Assembly: GCF_003333325.1 (NCBI RefSeq)
Contig: NZ_QOLC01000054.1
Location: 1 to 64,000 of the forward strand
From: Candidatus Ulvibacter alkanivorans
Lineage (GTDB): Bacteria; Bacteroidota; Bacteroidia; Flavobacteriales; Flavobacteriaceae
Length of the DNA stretch: 64,000 nucleotides
Direction of reading: 5' to 3'
Below, piece by piece: positions 7,304-15,528 of the stretch. The translations under genes and the position numbers were made by a program. The notes under the pieces were generated by a model. The model searched no databases. It was not told where the DNA came from and worked only from the letters and a program-made list of their open reading frames with translations. How positions within the stretch are numbered: position 1 is the stretch's first letter; the number at the start of each line of letters is the position of its first letter.

Positions 7304-9589
7304 ATGAAAAAAACACTACTCTGCATACTTATTCTATGCTTCATTTCTTTACCACTTTTTGCTCAAGATCCTAATTGGGCTTATGTTAGAACCGATAATA
7401 CAGGAATTGGCGGACAGTCACATTTTACAATTCAAGGCGATGCTTTCGATAATATTTGGACTGGCGGCTATACTTCATCCTCCGATCATGGCAGCTTAGT
7501 TCGTATCGCGACCAACGACACCGTTTATACCAATTGGGGCACCTATTCTGAAAACTATTTACCAAATGGACTTATATTCGATATTGCATTCGATAGCACA
7601 GGAATCATTTGGGTGGCCACCGAATCTGGGTTAACAACTTCGGAAGACGGATTGGTTTGGGAGCATTTCGACACTACCAACACAACCTTACTATCCGATC
7701 AAATAGAAAGCATTGCCATCGATAGCAACGACGACCCGTGGGTGGTTGCAACCAACTCAGACCTTTCACTTGCAGGAATTGGATACTTCGATGGCACAGC
7801 ATGGCAGTACTTTACAAGTGCTAATTCTGAACTTCCTGCTGCCACACAATTTCGTGATATCGCAGTTGATGTCAACAATGTGAAATGGATCGCATCAGAC
7901 AATGGACTTATTTCCTACGACGGAGCTGCATTTACAGTTTACAACACTTCAAATAGTGAATTGTCTTCAAACGATATAGCCAAAGTCGCTATCGATGATC
8001 AGGATCGGGTTTGGGCGTTGGTAGGAAATGCCATCGATATTTTTGATGGCAGCAATTGGACTCAAATAAACAGTAACGAATGGCCTGTTACTAATTTTAA
8101 CGGTCGCTCTATGCATCTTAAAGGCGATGCTGTTATGATCGCTGAAAGTAGTAATGGAAGAATCCTTATGTACGATGGCACTACGTGGCAACTGGAAACT
8201 GTAAACTTTTCGATCTACGATTGCTATATTGACAATAGTGGAAATTATTGGGTTTCGGGTTATGGCGTTGTAGGAAAATTTGATGGAACCGATTGGACGA
8301 GATATACACGATACAACACCGGATTGCCAGATAATTTTAACAACGATATCTTTATAGACAGCCAAGGAAGAAAATGGTTTGCTAACGGGAGTGGTGGAAT
8401 TCAAGTTTTTGACTGCCCCAATTGGGAAGTATATGGTCCTAACAATGAAGGTCTGTTTCCAAACCCCCAACCATTATATCAAACGACCATAGGCTCGTCT
8501 ATTTCTGAAGATGCCGATGGCGACATCTGGTTTACCTTCGATGGTACTTCAGGGTATGCCATTCAAATCCCAAACGGCGATTACCAAGATTACGCCTCCT
8601 GGGTGATCTGGGATAATACGAATTCACATCCCGGACTTCAGTTCCCCGAAGAAGTTGAAGCCACCGAAAACGGTGAAGTCTTTATTCGCGCTTACAATGG
8701 AAACACATTTATGTACGATAAGAACAATGACTCTTGGACCCTTTGGAACCTTTCCAATGGCTTAACATCGCCCCCATACTGTTTAACAGCACATCCTAAT
8801 GGTAGCATGTATATAGGCGGTTATCAAAACATAGACATTTACGACAATGGCACATGGAACAACATGGACCTATCGGGTCAAGGAATTGAACACATAAGAG
8901 ATATTCAATTCGACAGCAATGAACATATGTGGCTAGCTACAACCGATGGGCTTTGGAAATATGACGGAACCACTTGGACCAATTGGAATGAAACTAACAG
9001 TAATATTGCGGCAGATAACGTAACGGCCATAGATATTGATTATTCGAGCAATACCATCTACCTAAGTGCCCACAACACTCAAATAGCCCCGTATTATGGA
9101 GGTATCTCGTATTTTGATGGTACAGGTAACACCTTTACTACATTCCTTGATGGCAGCTCTCCTTTAGCCCATAAACAAGTGGAAGATATAGCGTTGGATT
9201 CCTTCGGAAATATTTGGGCACTTACACAAAGTGAAGGATTTAGTTTGTACAACCCCAATGGGATCGCAGGTTTCGAATGTATCGACAGGTCATTGCAACG
9301 AATTCTAGCTGTCGACGAATTTGAAACGACTTCCAATTTTCAAATTATTAGTCATCCAAATCCGTTTGATCATAAGACTTCGATCAGTTTCGAGATCGCC
9401 AACGCTGCCCCTGTTTCACTTGAAGTTTACGACTTGTTAGGCAGATTAATTACCTCCTCGACTATCACAGATGTAGTTCCCGGAAAAAACACAACTACAG
9501 TGGACCTAACCGGGCAAGAAAGTGGAATCTATTTTGGTAAGATTACAGTAAACGATATTACTGCAACGGTAAAATTATTAAAAAAGTAA
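7304..9589 (+). CDS. Large secreted propeller-repeat protein with T9SS sorting domain
   Basis: About 761 residues from ATG 7304, which gives a clean signal peptide (MKKTLLCILI ... LPLFAQ); an in-frame TTG at 7283 would spoil it. The body, about residues 25-660, is built of repeats resembling two-component-regulator propeller units, with D-x-x-G-x-x-W-x-A/G and F/Y-D-G-x-x-W patterns recurring every ~40-45 residues (for example GIIWVATESGL and EHMWLATTDGLW). The C-terminus, about 680-761, is a T9SS type A sorting domain (HPNPF, LEVYDLLGRL, SGIYFGKI, VKLLKK). Predicted to be surface-exposed or released. There is no kinase or DNA-binding part, so the propeller is not part of a one-protein sensor. 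Transcribed alone, with terminators on both sides. Confidence 0.88.
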   Translation: MKKTLLCILILCFISLPLFAQDPNWAYVRTDNTGIGGQSHFTIQGDAFDNIWTGGYTSSSDHGSLVRIATNDTVYTNWGTYSENYLPNGLIFDIAFDSTGIIWVATESGLTTSEDGLVWEHFDTTNTTLLSDQIESIAIDSNDDPWVVATNSDLSLAGIGYFDGTAWQYFTSANSELPAATQFRDIAVDVNNVKWIASDNGLISYDGAAFTVYNTSNSELSSNDIAKVAIDDQDRVWALVGNAIDIFDGSNWTQINSNEWPVTNFNGRSMHLKGDAVMIAESSNGRILMYDGTTWQLETVNFSIYDCYIDNSGNYWVSGYGVVGKFDGTDWTRYTRYNTGLPDNFNNDIFIDSQGRKWFANGSGGIQVFDCPNWEVYGPNNEGLFPNPQPLYQTTIGSSISEDADGDIWFTFDGTSGYAIQIPNGDYQDYASWVIWDNTNSHPGLQFPEEVEATENGEVFIRAYNGNTFMYDKNNDSWTLWNLSNGLTSPPYCLTAHPNGSMYIGGYQNIDIYDNGTWNNMDLSGQGIEHIRDIQFDSNEHMWLATTDGLWKYDGTTWTNWNETNSNIAADNVTAIDIDYSSNTIYLSAHNTQIAPYYGGISYFDGTGNTFTTFLDGSSPLAHKQVEDIALDSFGNIWALTQSEGFSLYNPNGIAGFECIDRSLQRILAVDEFETTSNFQIISHPNPFDHKTSISFEIANAAPVSLEVYDLLGRLITSSTITDVVPGKNTTTVDLTGQESGIYFGKITVNDITATVKLLKK

Positions 9590-9630
9590 AGCGCTAGCTT
9601 GTAGTTGTTATTTAGCTACTTATTTCCTTA

Positions 9631-9668
9631 AAAGGACGATTTTAAATTTAATTTAGAGTCGTCCTTTT
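9631..9668 (+). terminator. Intrinsic terminator after T9SS propeller gene
   Basis: A 9-bp stem AAAGGACGA (9631-9639) with TCGTCCTTT (9659-9667), an AT-rich partly paired loop and a T run, 41 bp after the stop at 9589. Confidence 0.85.
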
Positions 9669-9691
9669 CTATCTTTACCAAAAACTAGCGC

Positions 9692-10660
9692 GTGATTATC
9701 GAAAAAGAAGTGTTAATTATTGGCGCAGGACCTATTGGAATTGCCTGTGCATTGGAATGTAAAAAAAGAGCGCTCGATTATGTCGTGGTCGAAAAAGGTC
9801 CGTTGACGAATTCGTTATACCAATACCCACTAAATATGACTTTTTTTTCTACTTCGGAAAAATTAGAGATCGGTGGAATCCCTTTTATAAGCAATCAGCC
9901 TAAACCCAACCGTGATGAGGCTTTAGAATATTACAGGCGGGTTGTAACATCAAACAATTTAAACATCAACTTATATGAAGAAGTGATTGCGGTAGAAAAA
10001 GTGGAAAACTACTTTATGGTTACTTCAGAGAAAAACAGATACCGGGTTAAAAATGTTATTGTGGGTACAGGGTTTTACGACATCCCTAAGAAGTTAGACA
10101 TTCCCGGAGAAGAGCTAGCCAAGGTCACTCATTATTTTAAAGAAGCCCATCCGTATGTGTTGCAAAAAGTAATTGTGGTTGGCGCCAGCAATTCGGCCGT
10201 GGATGCCGCTCTGGAAATTTGGCGAAAAGGTGGCGAAGTGACGATGGTCGTTAGAGGTGCTACTATTGGCGATCGAGTAAAATATTGGGTGAAGCCGGAC
10301 ATCGAAAACCGAATTAAGGAAGGAAGCATTAAGGCTTTTTTTAACGCCCAACTTTCAGAAATAAAAGAAAACGAAGTTATAATTAAGACTTCAGAAGGCA
10401 CTGCCACAATTCCGAACGATTTTGTATTGGCACTTACCGGTTATCGCCCCGATTTCGATTTCTTAGAAAAAATGGGAGTACGATTAACACAGGATGCTAA
10501 TCGTTTTCCAGAATACGATGAAAAAACAATGGAAACCAATGTTTCGGGCCTCTATCTTGCCGGTGTTATTTGTGGGGGCATGGAAACACACAAATGGTTT
10601 ATTGAAAACTCTAGGGTACATGCAGATATTATAGTTAAGCACATAAGTGATAACCTTTAA
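9692..10660 (+). CDS. ypdA: YpdA-family FAD/NAD(P) disulfide reductase
   Basis: A 322-residue flavoprotein of the YpdA (putative bacillithiol disulfide reductase) family. The FAD-binding GAGPIG lies at 11-16, the NAD(P)-binding GASNSA at 164-169, and family-typical segments NSLYQYPLNMTFFST and ETHKWFIENSR are present. In Firmicutes YpdA acts with bacillithiol and a bacilliredoxin. The Cys that follows Pro in the first glycine motif of that enzyme is Ile15 here; the nearest cysteines are 19 and 23. The start is GTG at 9692. It converges on the MtfA-like gene with a 4-bp overlap of the stop codons. Function in thiol redox balance is inferred from the family. Confidence 0.85.
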   Translation: MIIEKEVLIIGAGPIGIACALECKKRALDYVVVEKGPLTNSLYQYPLNMTFFSTSEKLEIGGIPFISNQPKPNRDEALEYYRRVVTSNNLNINLYEEVIAVEKVENYFMVTSEKNRYRVKNVIVGTGFYDIPKKLDIPGEELAKVTHYFKEAHPYVLQKVIVVGASNSAVDAALEIWRKGGEVTMVVRGATIGDRVKYWVKPDIENRIKEGSIKAFFNAQLSEIKENEVIIKTSEGTATIPNDFVLALTGYRPDFDFLEKMGVRLTQDANRFPEYDEKTMETNVSGLYLAGVICGGMETHKWFIENSRVHADIIVKHISDNL

Positions 10661-11493
10661 TAGCCTGCAAACTTAAAATTCAGTAATTTTTGAGTGTAGT
10701 TGTATAATAGCGGGAAATTGGTCTTAAATTCTTGAGGTGATTCAAAAAAGTACTCGGCCATTACGGCCATAAATTCATACTGATTCGTAAAGGCATACGC
10801 TCTAAAATATCGAGTTTCATCTAGTTTATCCTTCACTTCTTGTTGGGTCAATTGTCGTAAGATATTCTGAAACTGTCGGGTAAATCGAGTAGAATCGCTA
10901 TCACGTCCTTGCTTGGCTTCAAGCTGCATTGCATGCATAAATTCATGAATGCCAAGGTTAAGGTTGTCGTCTGTTATTTTGTATCCCTTTTCAAAATCTT
11001 CCCACGAAAGCACCAATGCTTTTTCCCGTGGATTAAATTCGCCAATATGGTACGCCTCATTGGCTTTGCTGTAAAATTTAGTTGGGTACAATAAAACGAA
11101 TTCTATGAGTGGATAGGTGTAATTTTTTCTTCCGAAGCTAAGCATACAACCCATCGCGGCCAGCAAAACCTTCATTCGTTCGGTGATCTCAAGACCATCT
11201 CGTCCTATAAATCGTTTTTGTGCGATGAAATTGGCGACCCTATGTTGAAATTGTCGTTTGTGTCTGTCGGAAAGTTTATTGTAAAAAGTAAATTCTTTCT
11301 CAAGAATTTCCTGTTGTTCTTTGGTGAGTTTTTTATAGACAATGTAATGTCTAAACAACGGCTTATTAAAACGCTCTGCGTACCAATTTTCGAAAACCCT
11401 GAATAGCACAAATGCAAATCCTAGCAAGACGATTCCGTAGGCATACGGAGCCAGCCAAGCAGCGTTTTCATCGGGTGGTAAAAGTAGCATCAT
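10657..11493 (-). CDS. MtfA-family zinc-dependent peptidase
   Basis: A 278-residue protein of the M90/MtfA family. An N-terminal membrane helix lies at about 15-33, followed by a catalytic domain with the zinc motif HEFMH at 183-187. Family-typical segments VLSWEDFEKG and YEFMAVMAEYFFESP are present. In enterobacteria MtfA is a cytosolic peptidase that binds the Mlc repressor; the membrane anchor here is a feature of the Bacteroidota relatives, and the substrate is unknown. It follows the Bax-inhibitor gene on the same strand after a 112-bp spacer, and its stop codon overlaps that of the convergent ypdA gene. Confidence 0.85.
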   Translation of the reverse strand: MMLLLPPDENAAWLAPYAYGIVLLGFAFVLFRVFENWYAERFNKPLFRHYIVYKKLTKEQQEILEKEFTFYNKLSDRHKRQFQHRVANFIAQKRFIGRDGLEITERMKVLLAAMGCMLSFGRKNYTYPLIEFVLLYPTKFYSKANEAYHIGEFNPREKALVLSWEDFEKGYKITDDNLNLGIHEFMHAMQLEAKQGRDSDSTRFTRQFQNILRQLTQQEVKDKLDETRYFRAYAFTNQYEFMAVMAEYFFESPQEFKTNFPLLYNYTQKLLNFKFAGY

Positions 11494-11605
11494 ATAGAAT
11501 TGGGGTAAAGGCGATAACTCAAACCACCTCGTTTCGTTTGTTAACTACTGTAAACAAACGACTTATTTTTAAAATTAGTATGTGCCTGCCGCTTTTCGAC
11601 CTGCC

Positions 11606-12310
11606 TTACTCACGCGATAGGATGCTAAGTATATACCAAAAAAGTAACATCAATGATGCGAATAATCCTAAGGAAGCAGCCACATATTGATCTTCACTGT
11701 ATTTATGAACCATGTTCGAGGTTTGGTACAATATTGCGCCGGCCGCCAAAACGACCATTCCAACACTAAACCACAATCCAAGGTCGAACCCAAATAAAAC
11801 GCCTGTTACAATAAGTCCTAGCGCTATAAAAAAGCCAATAGTAAGTATAGATCGCAAAAAAGAAAAGTCTTTTTTAGATAACAATACTACTGCCGACAGA
11901 CCTACGAACAAGGAAAGGGTAATTACTGCAGCTTGATTTAAAATTTCGAGTCCGCCATCACCGGCATACATCATTCCCATTAGGATAAGAGGTATAAAAA
12001 TAAAGGCTTCGGCTACCACATATATCAGCAATGCTAGGTACTGTTTGTTCATATCATGTGAATTTAGCGCCATTTTCTCGGCATAATTGGTAACTAACAT
12101 AAAGCCTCCCAACATAAGCAACCACAACCAGCCCTGTGTTAAAGACAGTGCAAACTCCAGCAAGGCTGGAATTTGAAAGAATATCATCTCGACGAGTATA
12201 AAAAGCAGTACTGCTAAAGCTAAATGCGTATAGGTTTTGCGATAAAAAGCTACTCTTTTGTCGTTAGTCAAACTACCTACTGTTGGATATTGCGATTGAA
12301 TTTGTTCCAT
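11606..12310 (-). CDS. Bax inhibitor-1/YccA family membrane protein
   Basis: A 234-residue integral membrane protein with about seven hydrophobic helices and the BI-1 family order: an N-terminal cytosolic tail, RVAFYRKTYTHLALAVL opening helix 1, and a final helix pair around LGLFASLMLLFWYILSIL. Members of this family are thought to be pH-sensitive calcium leak channels or to interact with membrane proteases. It lies 39 bp after the small KOW-like protein gene on the same strand, so the two may be cotranscribed. Confidence 0.92.
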   Translation of the reverse strand: MEQIQSQYPTVGSLTNDKRVAFYRKTYTHLALAVLLFILVEMIFFQIPALLEFALSLTQGWLWLLMLGGFMLVTNYAEKMALNSHDMNKQYLALLIYVVAEAFIFIPLILMGMMYAGDGGLEILNQAAVITLSLFVGLSAVVLLSKKDFSFLRSILTIGFFIALGLIVTGVLFGFDLGLWFSVGMVVLAAGAILYQTSNMVHKYSEDQYVAASLGLFASLMLLFWYILSILSRE

Positions 12311-12349
12311 AAATTGTGGTATTATTTTTTTGTTTCTGAAGGCGATTCG

Positions 12350-12883
12350 TTATTTCTTAGCACTTTCGCCCTTAAATTGTTGAGAATTGTTCTTAAATAA
12401 GACATTAAAGGTCGTAAGACTACCATAACAACGTGTGATATATTGTTGAATATCTACTTTGTCTTGATCATCGAGCGCACTAGAACTGTTTATCTTTTGC
12501 TCTAATACTCGAAGGCGGTCACGTAGCAGCACTACTTTACGAAAAAAGGTATCTATTGGAATCTCTTTAGACGATAGGGTTTTATCTTTTGGCTGAAGCA
12601 GCAGTGTGCCTCCTTTGTATTTATCGGCAATTGGGACTATTTCAGTCACATCGCTCCATTTCTTTAAAATAGCCTTAAGGCTTTGCTCCACTTCGTAAAA
12701 GCTTACTGTGTCAACTTCATCTTGTACTGCGTCTATCACCTCAAAACTCGAATCGACATCGATGGTTTCTAAACCTTTATCGAGAAATGTAACCCAGTAC
12801 ATGTCTGCCGTGACATTGGTAACTACACCCTTGCCATGTTCGGGATGGTCTATTCGCGAGCCTATACCTAAAATTGATTTCAT
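12350..12883 (-). CDS. Conserved hypothetical protein with SH3/KOW-like N-terminus
   Basis: A 177-residue soluble protein. Residues 1-45 form a small beta-rich segment (GSRIDHPEHGKGVVTNV, then YWVTFLDKG) that resembles the CarD/TRCF or KOW-type folds, which bind RNA polymerase, RNA or protein. Residues 55-165 are mainly helical, with DRLRVLEQKIN and DKVDIQQYITRCYGSL. I do not recognise an assigned family function. It is the first gene of a likely two- or three-gene minus-strand unit with the Bax-inhibitor-1 and MtfA-like genes, and is divergent from the AraC gene at 13061. Confidence 0.75.
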   Translation of the reverse strand: MKSILGIGSRIDHPEHGKGVVTNVTADMYWVTFLDKGLETIDVDSSFEVIDAVQDEVDTVSFYEVEQSLKAILKKWSDVTEIVPIADKYKGGTLLLQPKDKTLSSKEIPIDTFFRKVVLLRDRLRVLEQKINSSSALDDQDKVDIQQYITRCYGSLTTFNVLFKNNSQQFKGESAKK

Positions 12884-13060
12884 CGTATTTATTTAATGCG
12901 AGTGAAAATACACTTTTTTAGCAACTCCCAAAAAAAAGTAACGCACTCTTTGTATATCAATAAAACACAAGTGCTACGGTCAAATAACAAACAATAGACT
13001 AATATATTGGAGCACAGATTAATTACAAAAGTCGTAACTTAGAGGAATAAATACTAGCAA

Positions 13061-14110
13061 TTGAACACGATAAAAGTAAGCTCGCTGCCTCTTATGGAGG
13101 TAATTAGAGATCTCGCAAAGGCCTTTAACACAACATACGACGAAAGTTGTGGCATTTATTTTTTGAAAATCCCTGAAAAAATTGGAGAAGGCACTATAAA
13201 AGGGATCAACTTTGATGGTGGATTGGGTATTCTAATTTACGATTGTAAATTTTTAGAAGAACTCGAAATCAAATTTATTGTAAATGACATCCACCCTCTA
13301 AAATTTTTATACTGTTTAGAAGGAAATTTGTTGCACGGCTTTGAAAATGAAACAGACCTCAATACCTTAAGTCAGTATCAAAATACGATTGTAGCGAGCA
13401 AAAATTACGATGGTCATATATTAAAGTTTATGGCTAATATTAGAACTAACATAGGTAGCTTAGAAATTAACAGGGAAGATTTTCAGCATAAAATGGATTG
13501 CGAGCTTCGTGACCTCACTCCTAATCTTCAGAAATTATTCAGAGACAAAACAGCCAAGGAACCGTTCTATTACAACGGATTCTTTAGCCTTCACGCTGCA
13601 GATATTTTTAGAGAAATTGAAAGCTTTGAACACAACAATTTTATTAAGCGCATCTTCTTAGAAGGTAAGGCCTACAAGATCTTAACGCATCAAATCATTC
13701 AATATCAAGACGACCAAAAAGATGCGCACAGCAGGTCGCTTTTTAGAAGTTCTGAGTTAACCCTTATCGATAAAGCGGCTAGGATTATTGAAGATGAGAT
13801 ATCTGATATCGACACAATAGAAACCATTGCCGAAAGAGTAGGTTTAAACGTAAATAAACTTCAAGAAGGATTTAAACATCTTTATAACCTTACCGTAAAT
13901 GGGTATGTTCAAAAAACAAGGCTAGAATTAGCAAAGACCTTACTGTTGAGTACCGATCTAAATATTTCAGAGATTGTAACCCGCGTAGGGCTCTCAAGCA
14001 AAAGCTACTTCTCTAAGATATTCAAAGAAAATTATTTAATATCCCCTTCCGATTTCAGAAAAAAGAACAAGGATGCACTAAAGAAGTATGCCACTAAGAT
14101 TGTAAACTAA
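13061..14110 (+). CDS. AraC-family transcriptional regulator (soluble)
   Basis: A 349-residue regulator. The C-terminal AraC/XylS double helix-turn-helix covers about residues 245-340 (IDTIETIAERVGLNVNKLQ, then LNISEIVTRVGLSSKSYFSKIF and ISPSDFRKK). The N-terminal ~230 residues show no membrane helices and no cupin pattern I recognise; the family with this N-terminus is common in Flavobacteriaceae and its ligand is unknown. The start is TTG at 13061, which gives MNTIKVSSLP; the next in-frame ATG, at codon 12, would cut a conserved-looking N-terminus. A strong terminator follows immediately, so it is monocistronic. Confidence 0.88.
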   Translation: MNTIKVSSLPLMEVIRDLAKAFNTTYDESCGIYFLKIPEKIGEGTIKGINFDGGLGILIYDCKFLEELEIKFIVNDIHPLKFLYCLEGNLLHGFENETDLNTLSQYQNTIVASKNYDGHILKFMANIRTNIGSLEINREDFQHKMDCELRDLTPNLQKLFRDKTAKEPFYYNGFFSLHAADIFREIESFEHNNFIKRIFLEGKAYKILTHQIIQYQDDQKDAHSRSLFRSSELTLIDKAARIIEDEISDIDTIETIAERVGLNVNKLQEGFKHLYNLTVNGYVQKTRLELAKTLLLSTDLNISEIVTRVGLSSKSYFSKIFKENYLISPSDFRKKNKDALKKYATKIVN

Positions 14111-14136
14111 AAAAACCAATCTAAGATTGGTTTTTT
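14111..14136 (+). terminator. Intrinsic terminator after AraC gene
   Basis: A perfect 11-bp stem (AAAAACCAATC 14111-14121 with GATTGGTTTTT 14125-14135) and a 3-nt loop, starting directly after the stop codon at 14110. Confidence 0.92.
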
Positions 14137-14240
14137 AATGGTAATTCGCTTGTGAGATTACGATTTACTTTATATATGGCTGTAACAGCTAACGAATTGT
14201 ATCATATTATACGATCGTTTGGTTGGCTGTTTTTACCCAT

Positions 14241-14414
14241 TTATTTATTTCTTCTTCGGAAACGAATCATCTCTTCTTGAAACAGTTTGAATACAATCAA
14301 AATACCTGCCAAAATGAGCAGGGCGTGTATTCCAAATCCAAGGTCGTAGTAAAAGAATCCGACACCCCATAGGATTAAAACTGCAACGATTGCTATTAAA
14401 AATAACCGAGACAT
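14241..14414 (-). CDS. Small membrane protein, lmo0937/DUF5670-like
   Basis: A 57-residue ORF starting ATG at 14414 (MSRLFLIAIVAVLILWGVGF). It has two hydrophobic helices separated by a short turn with YYDLGFGIH, then a basic tail FRRRNK. The pattern of helix, WxxGFF, G-x-H-x-L-L and second helix matches the DUF5670 (lmo0937) family of tiny stress-associated membrane proteins. The function is unknown. It stands alone, between the AraC terminator and a 400-bp non-coding stretch. Confidence 0.75.
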   Translation of the reverse strand: MSRLFLIAIVAVLILWGVGFFYYDLGFGIHALLILAGILIVFKLFQEEMIRFRRRNK

Positions 14415-14516
14415 AACAAGTAAATTGCTTATAAATAAAACATTACTGCTACTAATTTAAAAAAAAAACAAAAAAAACACTAACACAATTCCTCCAATTT
14501 CTAACTCATATAATCA

Positions 14517-14545
14517 GAAACCCTCTTGCAAAACAAGAGGGTTTC
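14517..14545. terminator. Strong hairpin, probable terminator or processing site
   Basis: A perfect 12-bp stem (GAAACCCTCTTG 14517-14528 with CAAGAGGGTTTC 14534-14545) and a 5-nt loop. There is no clear T run on either side, so termination is less certain than for the other hairpins here. It lies downstream of the minus-strand gene at 14814-15275. Confidence 0.5.
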
Positions 14546-14660
14546 CTACAATAGACCAATGAAACAAAACAAACAGGTCTAAACTCAAAACAATAGTCTA
14601 TCCGTTTATCCTGAATTGTTCATGTTAATTTTCCTTTTCATAGAATTTTGATCTAAAATT

Positions 14661-14676
14661 TGCATCGTACGATGCA
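14661..14676. promoter_or_regulatory. Perfect 16-bp palindrome, possible operator
   Basis: TGCATCGTACGATGCA reads the same on both strands with no loop, which fits a dimeric-protein binding site better than a hairpin. It lies in the gene-free stretch 153 bp past the end of the cysteine-rich protein gene and 247 bp upstream of the small membrane protein gene. The function is inferred only. Confidence 0.35.
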
Positions 14677-14813
14677 CTAAAACCAATACTTCGAAAATAC
14701 TCAATAGCAGGGTAATGCATTGTCGTAATTCAAACTAAAAGTAACGTTTTTGGTTCAACAGCAATAGATTAGAATAGTTCCTTACTTTAAAAATGGTGAA
14801 TTGATGCGTAAAA

Positions 14814-15275
14814 TCAAACCGTAGCCCCCTCATTATTACAGCTGGTTCTGCGAGGGGTATATTGAAAGAGCTGACTATAATCCATGACATCCTTTACACC
14901 GTCTAACAAACATAAATGTGCTACAACAGCGCACAAGCCTTTAAATAAAATATCTTTGTTGGACGGGTCTACCGGTCTAACAGAATCGCGAGACAATGGA
15001 ACTCCGTATCCGCACGCAGCTAAAAAAACGGCTTCTATCTTTAATAGCTCTAAAGGGGTATATCCGTTTATCGTTCTACCCAACCGCTGATGCACAAGTC
15101 CTACATAGTTAACATGAGGCGAGCCATGCGCGTCAGACAAATGGCGCCAAGCATCAGAATTATCGCAAATAGTTCCCACAGCACATTGGGTGCAACATTC
15201 TGGGTGCAATCTACCCTCATGAAACGCAGCGTAAAGCTTCTTGATGGCACTATCGAGTCGAGTTGGAAGATTCAT
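14814..15275 (-). CDS. Conserved cysteine-containing protein (often labelled NQR subunit F in this family)
   Basis: A 153-residue soluble protein. The N-terminal third carries HPECCTQCAVGTICDN (residues about 24-39), with four closely spaced cysteines and a histidine that could bind a metal or Fe-S cluster. Then follow VNYVGLVHQRLGRTINGYTPLELLKIE and a Leu-rich helical half with MDYSQLF. As far as I recall, relatives in Flavobacteriaceae are named after Na+-translocating NADH-quinone reductase subunit F, but it lacks the ferredoxin, FAD and NADH domains of that ~400-residue protein, so I do not accept the name. It stands alone; the real function is unknown. Confidence 0.7.
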   Translation of the reverse strand: MNLPTRLDSAIKKLYAAFHEGRLHPECCTQCAVGTICDNSDAWRHLSDAHGSPHVNYVGLVHQRLGRTINGYTPLELLKIEAVFLAACGYGVPLSRDSVRPVDPSNKDILFKGLCAVVAHLCLLDGVKDVMDYSQLFQYTPRRTSCNNEGATV

Positions 15276-15320
15276 AATAAAGTTTATTAGCTTAAATTAA
15301 GAAAAAACACAGAAAATATC

Positions 15321-15354
15321 AAGTGGATGTTATGGAATGCAATAACATCCACTT
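15321..15354. terminator. Perfect 13-bp hairpin in intergenic region
   Basis: AAGTGGATGTTAT (15321-15333) pairs with ATAACATCCACTT (15342-15354) around an 8-nt loop, followed on the plus strand by TTTAACTTTT. It lies in the 253-bp gap between the divergent genes at 15275 and 15529, where no annotated plus-strand gene ends, so as a plus-strand terminator it would belong to an unannotated transcript. The rest of the gap shows nothing I can name. Confidence 0.45.
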
Positions 15355-15528
15355 TAACTTTTAGAAGATCGAAGTTTCTAAACTGCTGTAATCTGTGTAT
15401 CTTACACCAAGCTTACTCGACTTTTGTCAGTAAAAATAAGCAACCAAAACACAACCAATCAGCATATAAATTTCTGCTATAAGCATGAAATATTCGCCCT
15501 GTAATCATTTATACAAACCTATGCTACT

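Larger units (their letters stand above)
14415..14813. other. 399-bp gene-free stretch
   Basis: AT-rich DNA without a supportable ORF. It holds an A-rich tract (14458-14480), a 12-bp hairpin at 14517-14545 and a perfect 16-bp palindrome at 14661-14676. The two neighbouring genes both read leftward, so the stretch contains the upstream region of the small membrane protein and the downstream region of the cysteine-rich protein. An unannotated small RNA is possible but I cannot show it. Confidence 0.6.

Noticed and set aside
11534..11561. Inverted repeat TCGTTTGTT/AACAAACGA between the MtfA-like and Bax-inhibitor genes as terminator
   Set aside because: Its T-rich side points in the plus direction while both genes read in the minus direction, and the stem is AT-rich; it may be chance.
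14814..15275. Annotation as Na(+)-translocating NADH-quinone reductase subunit F
   Set aside because: The protein is 153 residues long and has none of the ferredoxin, FAD or NADH motifs of NqrF.
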